Shown here: positions 34,272 to 43,302 of the stretch, in pieces
Layout: each line of letters begins with the position of its first letter
Position numbering within the stretch: the stretch's first letter is position 1
Source of the DNA: Pseudomonas sp. ANT_H12B
GTDB lineage: Bacteria > Pseudomonadota > Gammaproteobacteria > Pseudomonadales > Pseudomonadaceae
Length of the DNA: 64,000 bases
Direction of reading: 5' to 3'
Assembly (NCBI RefSeq): GCF_008369325.1
Contig: NZ_VOBI01000018.1
Span: forward strand, 62,001-126,000
Position numbers and translations under genes: made by a program
Notes under the pieces: generated by a model
The model's database searches: none
What the model was told of the DNA's origin: nothing
Seen by the model: the letters and a program-made list of their open reading frames with translations, nothing else

Positions 34272-36299
34272 CTACAGGTCGAGGACCAAAGGCTGCGACC
34301 CCTGCGCCGGAATCGCACAGCAAATCAGCACGTGTCCGTCGTCCGGCACCTCCGCTGGCGGCTGTGGATAATTCACTTGGCCACTGATCAGGCGAGTCTT
34401 ACAGGTACCGCAAGAACCACCGCGGCAACTGAATTCCGGGCGCAACCCACGGCTTTCCGCCAACTCCAGCAAACTGCCGCCGTCGGGGTTCCAGCGTGCC
34501 TCCTTGGCCGAACGCTCGAACACCACCGGTACCGAAGTCGTCGCGGCAGGCGGTTGTTCAATCACCACAGCGTCCGGGTCCGGCTGCCGACGCAAGGTCG
34601 ACGGGCCAAAGGTTTCGGCGTGAATTCGTGAATCGCGGATGTCCAGTGCACGCAGGCTGTCGTACAGCCCCTGGGTAAAACTTCCCGGGCCGCAGAGGAC
34701 AAAATCCAGCTGATCGTAGTCCTCTACTTCAAGAATGGTCTTGAGCAACGCGGTATCGATCCGCCCGGTCAGGTCGTAGTCTTCGCCCTCACGAGCCTCG
34801 GATTCCGGCTGACTGAGCAGGCGCACAATCCTGACCGCGTCACCGGCGTCGTCGAGCAAGCGATCCAGCTCAGGGCGAAACGCTTGATCAGCCAACGTGC
34901 GCGAACTCTGAAAAAACCAGGTCGGCCGAATGTAGCGGGTGCGCAGACCTTGATAAACCACCTCCCGCAGCATCGACAGCAGCGGCGTAATGCCTACCCC
35001 GGCGGCCAACAGCACCAGTGGCCGACGCTCGTGCGGCGCCACGGTGAAATGCCCCTGAGGCGCGCGCGCCTCCAATAGATCACCCACGCGAATCTCATGC
35101 AGGTGCGAGGACACCACACCTTCACGCTTCACGCTGATGCGGAAAAAATCATCGGACGGTGCACTCGACAGGCTGTATGTGCGGATATGCACCTCGCCTG
35201 CAATGTTGAACCGCAGAGGCAAATGCTGCCCGGCCTGAAACACCGGCAACCCGGCGCCATCGGCAGGCTCCAGATAGATCGAGCGAATGTTGTGGCTTTG
35301 CGCTTCGACGCGCACCACCCGCAGCGGCCGCCAACGATCGCCCAACGCCTGGGCTTGCAGTCTGGCCTTGGCTTGCTCCCAGGTGCCGGTCAGCAAACTG
35401 GTGGGTGACACGCCGTCGAAGCGCCAGCGCAAACCAAGGGCAGCGGGCCTACGCACCACGCTTTCCACCTCGAATGACCACAAGCGCTCGGCCCCTTGAA
35501 ACGCCTCGACCTGCGGGCCTTCGAGAATGACTTCGGTGCGACCGCTGAGGTGCAGCAGGTCTCCCGAATTGAAATCGATAAACAGCAAACCGGCCCGGGG
35601 ATTGATCAGCAGATTGCCCAAGGTGTTGAAAAACAGGTTGCCGGCGAAATCCGGAATGGTCAGGCGATTGCCTTCCACCTGTACGAAACCGGCCTGGCCG
35701 CCACGGTGAGAAACGTCCACCGAACGTTGGCCATCGACGTCCACGTAACTGGCGACAAAGAAGGTATCGGCGCCGGCGATCATGTTTTTGGCCGCATCAT
35801 CCAGCCCGGTGAGGTGCTGCGCGATGCGAGTCGCAGGGTCCGCCAGCGGCACCGAGCGAAACTGGCGCAATTGAATGTATTGCGGGCAATTGCCGAAGGA
35901 CTGCTCCACCGTCACCCCGAAGCCGCTCGCGGACATTTCGCCGACCCGGCCGTTGAGGCGGTTGCGGCGACGGGTGTGCAGTTCGATCCCCAGCAGGCCG
36001 ATTGCCGCGCCCTCCGTCAATTGCGCAGGATCATCAGCGCCTGGCAGCCCGTTGAATTGCAGCAGGCCGGGCTCGGGCGAGTGAGCGAAGCCCGGTTGCC
36101 CTTCAAGAATACTGGCCCAGGGATTACCGTCGGCATCCACCGCGCCGTACAGCATGAACGGCAGTTGCTCATAGAACGTGCGGTGCTGGTCCGGCATCTT
36201 ATTGCGAATAACCCTATGACCGAGCGTCTCCATTCGGTCGGCAACACCAATGTGAGCCTGCAACTGTTTCTCGCCAGCATGCCAAGGCGTACGGTCCAT
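34272..36299 (-). CDS. Three-domain flavin/2Fe-2S oxidoreductase (PNPOx-like + ferredoxin reductase + ferredoxin)
   Basis: This 675-residue protein has a pyridoxamine-5'-phosphate-oxidase-like FMN-binding domain (about residues 40-300; NLLINPRAGLLFIDFNSGDLLHLSGR). A ferredoxin-reductase-type module follows (FAD-binding HIRTYSLSSAP near residue 375, NAD-binding LLAAGVGITPLLSMLR, LCGPGSF). The C-terminus is a plant-type 2Fe-2S ferredoxin with cluster cysteines in FSCRGGSCGTCKTRL and a later ICCA. It should pass electrons from NAD(P)H through FAD to 2Fe-2S and perhaps the FMN head. The substrate is unknown. A GST gene sits just upstream in the same direction, and a LysR gene further on may regulate both. 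Confidence 0.88.
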   Translation of the reverse strand: MDRTPWHAGEKQLQAHIGVADRMETLGHRVIRNKMPDQHRTFYEQLPFMLYGAVDADGNPWASILEGQPGFAHSPEPGLLQFNGLPGADDPAQLTEGAAIGLLGIELHTRRRNRLNGRVGEMSASGFGVTVEQSFGNCPQYIQLRQFRSVPLADPATRIAQHLTGLDDAAKNMIAGADTFFVASYVDVDGQRSVDVSHRGGQAGFVQVEGNRLTIPDFAGNLFFNTLGNLLINPRAGLLFIDFNSGDLLHLSGRTEVILEGPQVEAFQGAERLWSFEVESVVRRPAALGLRWRFDGVSPTSLLTGTWEQAKARLQAQALGDRWRPLRVVRVEAQSHNIRSIYLEPADGAGLPVFQAGQHLPLRFNIAGEVHIRTYSLSSAPSDDFFRISVKREGVVSSHLHEIRVGDLLEARAPQGHFTVAPHERRPLVLLAAGVGITPLLSMLREVVYQGLRTRYIRPTWFFQSSRTLADQAFRPELDRLLDDAGDAVRIVRLLSQPESEAREGEDYDLTGRIDTALLKTILEVEDYDQLDFVLCGPGSFTQGLYDSLRALDIRDSRIHAETFGPSTLRRQPDPDAVVIEQPPAATTSVPVVFERSAKEARWNPDGGSLLELAESRGLRPEFSCRGGSCGTCKTRLISGQVNYPQPPAEVPDDGHVLICCAIPAQGSQPLVLDL

Positions 36300-36362
36300 A
36301 ACGGCTTCTCCCCTGCGTCATCGGCGCAGTGTGAACGGCCCGACTGTGCCGGGCCGAAAGCA

Positions 36363-36989
36363 TCAGACAGTTTTTTGCAGACCGGCAACAGTGCGCGGCA
36401 TGCCGACAAACCCTGGCAAGGCTTCGATCCGCGCCAGCCAGGCCCGTATGTTGGCGTAGTCCTCAAGGGATACGTTGCCTTCGGGTGCATGAGCGATGTA
36501 GCTGTAAGCCGAAACGTCGGCAATGGTTGGCTCGCTGCCGACCAGGTACGACGTTGCGGCCAGTTCCTGATCGATCACTTTGAGCAATTCGTGGGAATAA
36601 GCGATCACCTCTTGCGCGTCGTAGGACGCGCCAAACACCGTGATCAGCCGTGCCCGGGCAGGTCCAATGGCAATCGGCCCGGCAGCCACCGACAACCAGC
36701 GCTGAACCTTGGCCGCACCGACCGGGTCGGCTGGCAACCAGCGGCCGTTACCGTACTTGTGCGCCAGATAAACCAGAATCGCGTTGGAATCGGTCAACAC
36801 CACACCTTGGTCATCAATAACCGGAACCTGTCCAAAAGCATTGAGTGCGAGGAAGTCCGGCTGTTTATGCGCGCGCTTGGCCAGATCGACAAAGATCAGC
36901 TCGGTCGGCAGTTGCAGCAGGGACAGCATCAGCTCCACACGGTGAGCGTGGCCGGAAAGTGGGAAGTTGTAGAGTTTGATCGCTTGCAT
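36363..36989 (-). CDS. Glutathione S-transferase family protein
   Basis: This 208-residue protein has the thioredoxin-fold N-terminal domain (IKLYNFPLSGHAHRVELMLSLLQLPTELIFVD, with FGQVPVIDDQGVVLTDSNAILVYLAHKY giving the conserved Pro and the glutathione gamma-glutamyl site). The all-helical C-terminal domain contains GSEPTIADVSAYSY. It conjugates glutathione or acts on thiol adducts. It is in the same orientation as the flavoprotein gene, 63 bases away. Confidence 0.92.
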   Translation of the reverse strand: MQAIKLYNFPLSGHAHRVELMLSLLQLPTELIFVDLAKRAHKQPDFLALNAFGQVPVIDDQGVVLTDSNAILVYLAHKYGNGRWLPADPVGAAKVQRWLSVAAGPIAIGPARARLITVFGASYDAQEVIAYSHELLKVIDQELAATSYLVGSEPTIADVSAYSYIAHAPEGNVSLEDYANIRAWLARIEALPGFVGMPRTVAGLQKTV

Positions 36990-37119
36990 GGTCGACTCCG
37001 CTGGGTGATGGCGCAGTCAAGTAATGTTCAGCGCCAGTAGGAGCTATCTTCCATCAGCCACCAAAACAACAGAATAACCAGCAAACGCAATCCATTATTT
37101 CAACCAGCGCAATAAACCA

Positions 37120-38022
37120 TCAGCCCTGCAAGGCCGGATGCTCGCGTAGCGCCTTTACCGTAAAGTCCACAAAACTGCGAACCCGCGCCGAGGCTTTGCG
37201 GCCGCCCTGATAAACCACATGGATGGGCCATGGAGGCAGTTCAAAATCTGCCAGGATGATTTCCAGCTCACCGTCCGCCACTTTGCTCGCTACCTGATAA
37301 GACAGGACTCGGGTAAATCCCAGACCCAGGCATGCCGCGGTGATGGCTGCCTGATTCGACGTCACCACCAGACGCGGCTCATGTCGAACGCTCAATGGCT
37401 CTCCCGCTTCGAGGAATGGCCAGGTTCTCATCTGACCGATGGCGGACGTCGCAATAATCGGTGCCTGGGCCAGATCTTGCGGGTGTCGAGGCCGACCCTG
37501 GGTCGCCAGAAGTTCCGGCGACGCACAGATGACCCGCCGCACCTCACCAACCCGAATCGCATGTTGGTTGCTATCGGGCAGCTCTCCGATGCGCACCGCT
37601 ACATCAATGCCCTCCTCGACCATGCTCACCACTCGATCGACCAGCAAGCCATTGATGCAGACTTCAGGGAACTGAGTCAGGTAACCCACCATCACCGGCG
37701 TGACGAACAGTTCACCAAACAGCACTGGCGCGGTCATTGTCAGTAGCCCACGGGGCTGGGCGTGACTGCCTGCCGCCGAATCCTCGGCTTCCTGCACCTC
37801 AGAGAGAATCCTCCGACAATCTTCGAGATAACGCTGACCCGCCTCACTCAAATACACACTGCGGGTGGTGCGCGTCAGCAGCAGCGTCCCGATGCGTTTT
37901 TCCAGTGCTGCCACCGCCCGGGTGACACTGGCGGCCGACATGCCCAAACGCCGCGCAGCGGCCGAAAAGCCTTGATCTTGAGCGACGGCCGCGAAGACTT
38001 GCATTTCCTGGAATCGGTCCAA
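37120..38022 (-). CDS. LysR-type transcriptional regulator
   Basis: This 300-residue protein has an N-terminal winged HTH (MQVFAAVAQDQGFSAAARRLGMSAASVTRAVAALEKRIGTLLLTRTTR) and a LysR substrate-binding domain with ICASPELLATQGRPRHPQDL. It belongs to the group that ends in short tails and often controls adjacent oxidoreductase genes. The GST gene lies 130 bases downstream in the same direction, so the usual divergent target is not obvious. Confidence 0.93.
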   Translation of the reverse strand: MDRFQEMQVFAAVAQDQGFSAAARRLGMSAASVTRAVAALEKRIGTLLLTRTTRSVYLSEAGQRYLEDCRRILSEVQEAEDSAAGSHAQPRGLLTMTAPVLFGELFVTPVMVGYLTQFPEVCINGLLVDRVVSMVEEGIDVAVRIGELPDSNQHAIRVGEVRRVICASPELLATQGRPRHPQDLAQAPIIATSAIGQMRTWPFLEAGEPLSVRHEPRLVVTSNQAAITAACLGLGFTRVLSYQVASKVADGELEIILADFELPPWPIHVVYQGGRKASARVRSFVDFTVKALREHPALQG

Positions 38023-38189
38023 CGGGCTCGCCCTCGGTTCAGCGGTAAAGTAGCAATTGGATCCAAGTTCTTCGACATGAAAAGCGCTACAAATATTTAG
38101 TTACAAAATAACAAATCATTAAATCCGATCTTGTACTACGTGGTGTTAGGTTACGGTGCCTGATCTGGTCTAGATGTTCAGCCTTCATT

Positions 38190-39488
38190 ATGCCCACCAA
38201 ACTATCCAGTATTCCTGCCCTAGGTGCTTACCTGGCACTTTCCTGCCTGTTCGCGACCGCCTGGTTTGTTAATCCTGCCAATACGCATTCGTCCTTTGCC
38301 CTGATAAGTCCGGTGATGGCCGTGGCCGGTCAAGTGGCCAAGCCCATCTATACCAGTCGTTTCGCCTCATCCGGGCTCGTCGACTTCGTGCATTCCTCGG
38401 CGGTAACAGCGTTGCCTGACGGTAGCCTGATGACAGTCTGGTTCGCTGGCTCTCGCGAAGGCGCTGCCGATGTGCAGGTGCGCTCTGCCCGTTTCGACGT
38501 GAAAACCGGCGAGTGGGGTGCTGAGCAGGTATTGGCCACTCGGGGCTCGACCCAACAGGGCACCAAGAAATACATTCGCAAGCTGGGTAATCCGGTGGTT
38601 GCACTCGCTCCGGATAATCGTCTGTGGTTGTTCTACGTGTCCGTGTCCATGGGTGGCTGGGCCGGTAGTGCGGTCAATGTGATGGTTTCAGACGATTTTG
38701 GTGAACATTGGTCCGCTCCACGCCAACTGATCACTTCACCCTTCCTGAACATCAGCACCCTGGTCCGTTCGGCACCGGTGTTTCATGTCGACGGCTCCAT
38801 TGGCTTGCCGGTCTACCATGAATTTCTGGGCAAGTTTGCCGAGTACCTCTACCTGAGCTCAGACGGCGATGTGATCGACAAATTCCGCATCAGCCACGGC
38901 ACGAATTCATTGCAACCCACGGTGGTTCCGCTCGACGGGCAGCGCGGCATCGCCTTGCTGCGTTATGCCGGCAACACCCACCACCGTGTTCTGGCGACTC
39001 GCACGGAAGATGCCGGACAAACCTGGAGCGAACCTTATCCGCTCGATCCCTCGAATCCGAACTCATCGTTGGCCGCCATCGCGACGCCCGAACATGGGTT
39101 GCTGGTGGCTCTCAACGACCTGCAAGAGGGCCGCTTCAAGCTGAGCCTTTATGGAACCGACGCAAAAATGGACGACTGGCGTTCGTTGCGGGATCTGGAC
39201 AAGTCACCTGACCCACAGGGCGCTCCGTTTTCTCCCGAGGCCTACAAGGAAATCATCGGCAAAGAATTCCGCGGTTCCAGTGGTGCGCTTCGCCAACCAT
39301 TGGAGGCGCAGTTCCTGGATAACCTCGACAACCGCGTCTGTAAAAGCGAAGGGTGTGAATTCGAATATGAATACCCGTATTTCATCCGCAGTCCCGACGG
39401 TATGTATCACTTGGTTTATTCCTGGAACAACACCTTCATCAAGCACGTCACGTTCAACGATGCGTGGCTAAACGAGCGTCTGAAATGA
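38190..39488 (+). CDS. Sialidase-like (BNR-repeat) protein
   Basis: This 432-residue protein has an N-terminal signal/anchor helix (YLALSCLFATAWFVNP) and a six-bladed beta-propeller of the sialidase superfamily. Two Asp-box motifs are clear: SDDFGEHWSAP and TEDAGQTWSEP. The front contains SSAVTALPDGSLMTVWFAGSREGAADV. True sialidase catalytic residues cannot be confirmed by eye. The stop overlaps the start of the next membrane gene (ATGA), and a sulfatase-type membrane enzyme follows. The operon probably acts on surface polysaccharides. Confidence 0.83.
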   Translation: MPTKLSSIPALGAYLALSCLFATAWFVNPANTHSSFALISPVMAVAGQVAKPIYTSRFASSGLVDFVHSSAVTALPDGSLMTVWFAGSREGAADVQVRSARFDVKTGEWGAEQVLATRGSTQQGTKKYIRKLGNPVVALAPDNRLWLFYVSVSMGGWAGSAVNVMVSDDFGEHWSAPRQLITSPFLNISTLVRSAPVFHVDGSIGLPVYHEFLGKFAEYLYLSSDGDVIDKFRISHGTNSLQPTVVPLDGQRGIALLRYAGNTHHRVLATRTEDAGQTWSEPYPLDPSNPNSSLAAIATPEHGLLVALNDLQEGRFKLSLYGTDAKMDDWRSLRDLDKSPDPQGAPFSPEAYKEIIGKEFRGSSGALRQPLEAQFLDNLDNRVCKSEGCEFEYEYPYFIRSPDGMYHLVYSWNNTFIKHVTFNDAWLNERLK

Positions 39489-40096
39489 TCAGTCTGTGGC
39501 AAGCCCATGTCAGCTTCGCAATGATCATCTTCCTGGTGCTGCCGTCTTTCGGCTTGCAAAAAACCGCGCGAATCGCACTGTTGGCCGCGTTGCTGGCAGT
39601 CAGCTTCATCCCGCTGGACGGCTTGTCATTGGCTGCGTATTTGCGCAGCTACATTGATGACCTTGCGATCACTTCCATGGTGTTCATGGCGTGGGGCTGT
39701 TTGCGTCGGCTGGAAATCCTGCCACCTGCGCGGAGTAAAACCAGCGTATTGGTCCTCTTCGCCGCGATGGCCCTGGTGCTCTACCCGGCAACCCTGGGCT
39801 TGAGTGATCTGGACCCCTATCGGCTTGGCTACAGCCCACGCCCCATGCTGATTGTCTTCGCGCTGCTGACGCTGGGTCTGTTTTACCTACGCAACGGCCT
39901 GGCAGTCGTGATGCTGGCCAGCGCGACACTGGCCTTTATCGCGGGGATAAAACCCTCGCAAAACTATTGGGACTACCTGATTGATCCACTGCTGGGTCTG
40001 TATTGCTGCGGCGCACTGCTGATGCTGGCCACGCGCTGGACGAACCGCCGGTCAAGCAAACGCGGTGCAATGAGTGACATATCCAAATCAGTTTGA
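39485..40096 (+). CDS. Polytopic membrane protein of unknown function
   Basis: This 203-residue hydrophobic protein has six predicted helices (AHVSFAMIIFLVLPSFGL, ARIALLAALLAVSFIPL, VLVLFAAMALVLYPATLG and so on). The start at 39485 overlaps the sialidase-like stop by 4 bases and discards seven residues of a longer frame. No family is recognised. Its place between a sialidase-like protein and an LTA-synthase-like enzyme suggests a role in envelope glycan or lipid handling. Confidence 0.75.
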   Translation: MISLWQAHVSFAMIIFLVLPSFGLQKTARIALLAALLAVSFIPLDGLSLAAYLRSYIDDLAITSMVFMAWGCLRRLEILPPARSKTSVLVLFAAMALVLYPATLGLSDLDPYRLGYSPRPMLIVFALLTLGLFYLRNGLAVVMLASATLAFIAGIKPSQNYWDYLIDPLLGLYCCGALLMLATRWTNRRSSKRGAMSDISKSV

Positions 40097-40125
40097 TTTA
40101 ACGACTTTTTAACAGGGGAACATGG

Positions 40126-42162
40126 ATGGGTTGGCTGCAATCGAGACGTTTACATTACTGGCTGGGCGCGACAGCGATTACGTTTGTGCTGTTTGCAGTG
40201 CTCAGGGTCGTGTTCTTTTTTGGCTTTTCCGGTTTCGACGCCAAAGCCCTGATCGATGAAAAAGCCGTCCTGGAAACGTTGGGGATCGGCTTTCGTTTCG
40301 ATCTGCGCCTGGCCATCCTGGTGATGTTGCCGGTGGCGTTGCTGGCCTGGATTCCTCGCTGGAACCTGATCGGCAGCCGTCTGCTGCGCCTGATCGCACG
40401 CACATACCTGGTCGCAGCCCTGAGCGTCCTGCTGCTGATTTACATCATCGATTTTGGTCATTACGCCTACTTGGGCGTGAGGATCAACGCCACCGTGCTG
40501 CGCTTCATCGAAGATGCGCAAATATCCCGCGACATGGTCTGGCAAACCTACCCGGTTATCTGGATTTCACTGGGTTGGCTGGTAACGGTCGTGCTGGTGG
40601 TACTGGCGCTGGTGCGCCTGGAGCGCGTCACGCTGGACCGCCCCCGCAAACGCATTCACCCGCTCTCCGCGACATGGGGTGGCGCGTTGATGGTCGTGTT
40701 GGTGCTGCTGGGCATTTTAGGTCGTGTCGAAAACATGAACCTTGAAAACCCCGTCCCGTTGCGCTGGAGCGATGCATTCTTCTCGGGCAATAACCAGGTT
40801 GCCGCGTTGGGCCTGAACCCGGTGATTTTCCTTTACGACACAGTCAAGGTCGGCCAGTCGCGCTATGACGAAGCGCAGGTACGCGAACACTACGCGGCGA
40901 TGGCCAATTACCTTGGGGTCGACCAGCCCGATCCGCAAACCCTCAATTTCGTCCGTCATCAGGCACCACAACCCTACAAAGTAGCGGGTTCGCGGCCACC
41001 GAACGTGATGTTCGTCATGCTGGAATCCTTGGGTACCAGCGCCGTCGGGGCCTACGGCAACCCGATCAATCCGACGCCCAATATTGATCGCCTGGCCACC
41101 CAGAGCTGGTTCTTCGAGCACTTCTATGTGCCGGTAACAGGGACCGCAAAAACCGTCTGGGCCAGTATTAGTGGGGTCCCGGACGTTACTCGACAGGAAA
41201 CCGCGACGCGTAATCCGCTGATCACCAAGCAAAACACCCTGATCAATGCCTTCACCGATTACGAGAAGATCTACACCATCGGCGGCAACTCCGGTTGGGC
41301 CAATATGAATGCCTTGATTCGACAAAGTATCGACGGGGTGCGTTTGTTTGAAGAGCGGGACTGGAAGTCGCCGGTGGTGGATGTCTGGGGGATTTCAGAT
41401 CTGGATCTGTTCAAGGAAACCGACCAGATCCTGCAAGCACTGCCCAAGGACAAACCGTTCTTCGCGTATGTCCAGACGGCTGGTAATCACCGGCCCTTCA
41501 CGATTCCCAAGAGCAATGACGGGTTCGAGGTCAAGCACCCTACCCTGGCAGAAGTACAGGCTGCAGGCTCGCGCAGTGTCGAGCAGTACAACGCCGTGCG
41601 TTTGCTGGACTTCAACATCGGACGCTTGATGGAAATCGCCAAAGCAGGCGGCTGGTACGACAACACCATTTTCGTGCTGTTTGGCGACCATAATACCCGT
41701 ATCGCCCAGATCCCGTTCCTGGCGCCGGCCTACGAGCAATTGGGCCTGGAAAGCAACGCGGTGCCGATGATCATCCACGCCCCGGGCTTGCTTGGGACGC
41801 GTAAGGTCGAGGAAGCGGTCGGCCTGGTGGACTTGCTGCCAACCGTGGCGGGCATGGCCGGCCTCGAGTTCCGCAACAGCGGCATGGGTCGTGATATTCA
41901 GCAGCCAGCGCCCGAGGGTGAACGCGTCGTGCCTTTGGTATTGCGTGAGGGTACGTTCCCGCTGATCGCCGGTGTCACCCAACATTACATGGTGCAGATG
42001 CAACACGATGGCAGTTCACCGACCCTTCACGATCTGGCCTCGATGACACCGCTGGACGACGTGGCTCAGAAAAACCCGGAGGAGTTCAAACGCCTGGTGC
42101 AACTGACCCGCGGCATGCATGAAACCTCAAGGTTGATGCTGTACCAGAACGTGCGCAAGTAA
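40126..42162 (+). CDS. LTA synthase / sulfatase family membrane phosphotransferase
   Basis: This 678-residue inner-membrane protein has five N-terminal transmembrane helices and a large periplasmic sulfatase-fold domain. It shows the alkaline-phosphatase-superfamily motifs PNVMFVMLESLGTSAVGAYG (metal-binding Glu), TGTAKTVWASISGVPD with the likely nucleophile Thr, PFFAYVQTAGNHRPF, and IFVLFGDHNTRIA (metal-binding Asp-His). Proteins of this family transfer glycerol-phosphate or ethanolamine-phosphate from phospholipids to glycans or lipids. An RBS AGGGGA precedes the ATG. A terminator closes the operon, and the accessory island begins directly after it. Confidence 0.9.
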   Translation: MGWLQSRRLHYWLGATAITFVLFAVLRVVFFFGFSGFDAKALIDEKAVLETLGIGFRFDLRLAILVMLPVALLAWIPRWNLIGSRLLRLIARTYLVAALSVLLLIYIIDFGHYAYLGVRINATVLRFIEDAQISRDMVWQTYPVIWISLGWLVTVVLVVLALVRLERVTLDRPRKRIHPLSATWGGALMVVLVLLGILGRVENMNLENPVPLRWSDAFFSGNNQVAALGLNPVIFLYDTVKVGQSRYDEAQVREHYAAMANYLGVDQPDPQTLNFVRHQAPQPYKVAGSRPPNVMFVMLESLGTSAVGAYGNPINPTPNIDRLATQSWFFEHFYVPVTGTAKTVWASISGVPDVTRQETATRNPLITKQNTLINAFTDYEKIYTIGGNSGWANMNALIRQSIDGVRLFEERDWKSPVVDVWGISDLDLFKETDQILQALPKDKPFFAYVQTAGNHRPFTIPKSNDGFEVKHPTLAEVQAAGSRSVEQYNAVRLLDFNIGRLMEIAKAGGWYDNTIFVLFGDHNTRIAQIPFLAPAYEQLGLESNAVPMIIHAPGLLGTRKVEEAVGLVDLLPTVAGMAGLEFRNSGMGRDIQQPAPEGERVVPLVLREGTFPLIAGVTQHYMVQMQHDGSSPTLHDLASMTPLDDVAQKNPEEFKRLVQLTRGMHETSRLMLYQNVRK

Positions 42163-42177
42163 ACCCTGAATACCAAC

Positions 42178-42217
42178 CAACAAAAAGGCCGCGACAGAAT
42201 TGTCGCGGCCTTTTTGT
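42178..42217 (+). terminator. Rho-independent terminator after the LTA-synthase-like gene
   Basis: ACAAAAAGGCCGCGACA pairs with TGTCGCGGCCTTTTTGT around a GAAT loop. It is a perfect 17-base arm with a T-tract, functional in both directions. It lies 16 bases after the stop. Confidence 0.95.
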
Positions 42218-42496
42218 ATAGCTGGCGCCAAACAACATAGTTTGACACACGAACATCAATAAAATCAGTCATTTACAGGGCCAGCAGAGCTCTCCAGATG
42301 ACAACATAACTTGACACAACCCATGGCGATATTCGAATGACGGGATGAGTTTATAACAACATAGTTTGACACTACCCGCCGGAGCCCTTTTTAAAATCGA
42401 GATTGCTGCTGAACAAAATATTTTGACACCAGCGACTCAGTGAATTCAGGAGTAAGCGGCTTAACGGAGCACGCCATCTGAATGAGTATTTTGACA
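42215..42496 (+). mobile_element. Putative Tn7-like transposon end with TnsB-type repeats
   Basis: Four 17-base direct repeats of consensus ACAACATAGTTTGACAC lie at 42232-42248, 42301-42317, 42356-42372 and 42413-42429 (fourth copy ACAAAATATTTTGACAC), with a partial fifth (GTATTTTGACA) at 42486-42496. The pattern ACAAnATAgTTTG..AC matches the TnsB-binding repeats at Tn7 ends in the inward direction, with the end facing left. The nearest TGT that could be the transposon terminus is 42215-42217, at the base of the sulfatase terminator, although this leaves more bases before the first repeat than in Tn7. Chromosomal core genes stop and island genes begin here. No tns genes are in the window. Confidence 0.6.
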
Positions 42497-42554
42497 AAAA
42501 TGCCCGTAGCAGTCGGGTACCCGCTTGTGATGGTTCTACTTAGCTACGGTTGGA

Positions 42555-43193
42555 TCAAAATGACATGCCCTCAGCTACCTGAATCAGCATTTCTTCGACC
42601 CGATGTGCGCCGTGGGTTGTGGTGAGCATCTCAGTTGGACTTTTGCCCGAAAAACGGGATTTGGGTTTGGAAAGCCATTGCTTGGCCTTCCCTGCGTCCC
42701 CGAAGATCACCTCGGCCACGGCGATAATGTGTACAAAGCGGAACAGTCGATCGCTCTCATCCACCGTTAAGAGCTGATTGCTGACCAATTTTGTTTTGAG
42801 CGTTTTGAGTGGAATGATTCTGTCGCGCTCTTCCGGACTTATGGTTCCAACGTCGCAAAGCGACATCATCATCCTGGCCGAGAAGCCAGCTACGATCATG
42901 TCGTGAATGTCCTGATCAGAGGCGTTTGAGGGGATATTAAGAGATGCCTCCAGCCGAATGCGGTAGGCATGATAAGCATCATCACGCAGGACTCCAGCAA
43001 ACACGGACTGCACTGATGTTGTGCCATGCGTAGGCTTCAGCACTATTGTGCCATTGGCTACCGTAATCGTCAGATCGTCCCCAACACCTACCCCCATTTT
43101 GACAAGCAATTCTGGAGGTAAATCAACGATGACATCGCCGCTACCGTCCTCAGTATTCTGGCATTTGACTATCCAACGCTCGCTTTCACTCAT
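42555..43193 (-). CDS. AbrB/SpoVT-domain fused to Xre/MbcA/ParS-type antitoxin, orphan
   Basis: This 212-residue protein has an N-terminal AbrB/SpoVT-like swapped-hairpin domain at about residues 5-55 (GDVIVDLPPELLVKMGVGVGDDLTITVANGTIVLKP). From about residue 80 on it resembles the Xre-type antitoxins of RES-domain toxins: IHDMIVAGFSARMMMSL, LTVDESDRLFRFVHI, then the ParS/MbcA toxin-binding domain VAEVIFGDAGKAKQWL ... KSPTEMLTTTHGAHRVEEMLIQVAEG. The usual RES toxin gene downstream is absent, because the next 330 bases hold the transposon-end repeats. It could be a solitary regulator or an anti-addiction relic. Start at 43193 has only a weak ribosome site. Confidence 0.75.
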   Translation of the reverse strand: MSESERWIVKCQNTEDGSGDVIVDLPPELLVKMGVGVGDDLTITVANGTIVLKPTHGTTSVQSVFAGVLRDDAYHAYRIRLEASLNIPSNASDQDIHDMIVAGFSARMMMSLCDVGTISPEERDRIIPLKTLKTKLVSNQLLTVDESDRLFRFVHIIAVAEVIFGDAGKAKQWLSKPKSRFSGKSPTEMLTTTHGAHRVEEMLIQVAEGMSF

Positions 43194-43302
43194 GATCGTC
43201 CGGCTCTCATTTCGTCATTAGAGAAGACACGTCATTATGCTCGCGCGCAGAGCTGATCTCGTCATTGGATAACCGTGCATAGAGGCAATTCTTGTTGGGT
43301 AT

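Noticed and set aside
42232..42496. TTGACA-containing repeats as a promoter array
   Set aside because: TTTGACAC resembles a -35 box, but no spaced -10 boxes recur, and the conserved unit extends 17 bases with the ACAAnATA part as in TnsB sites.
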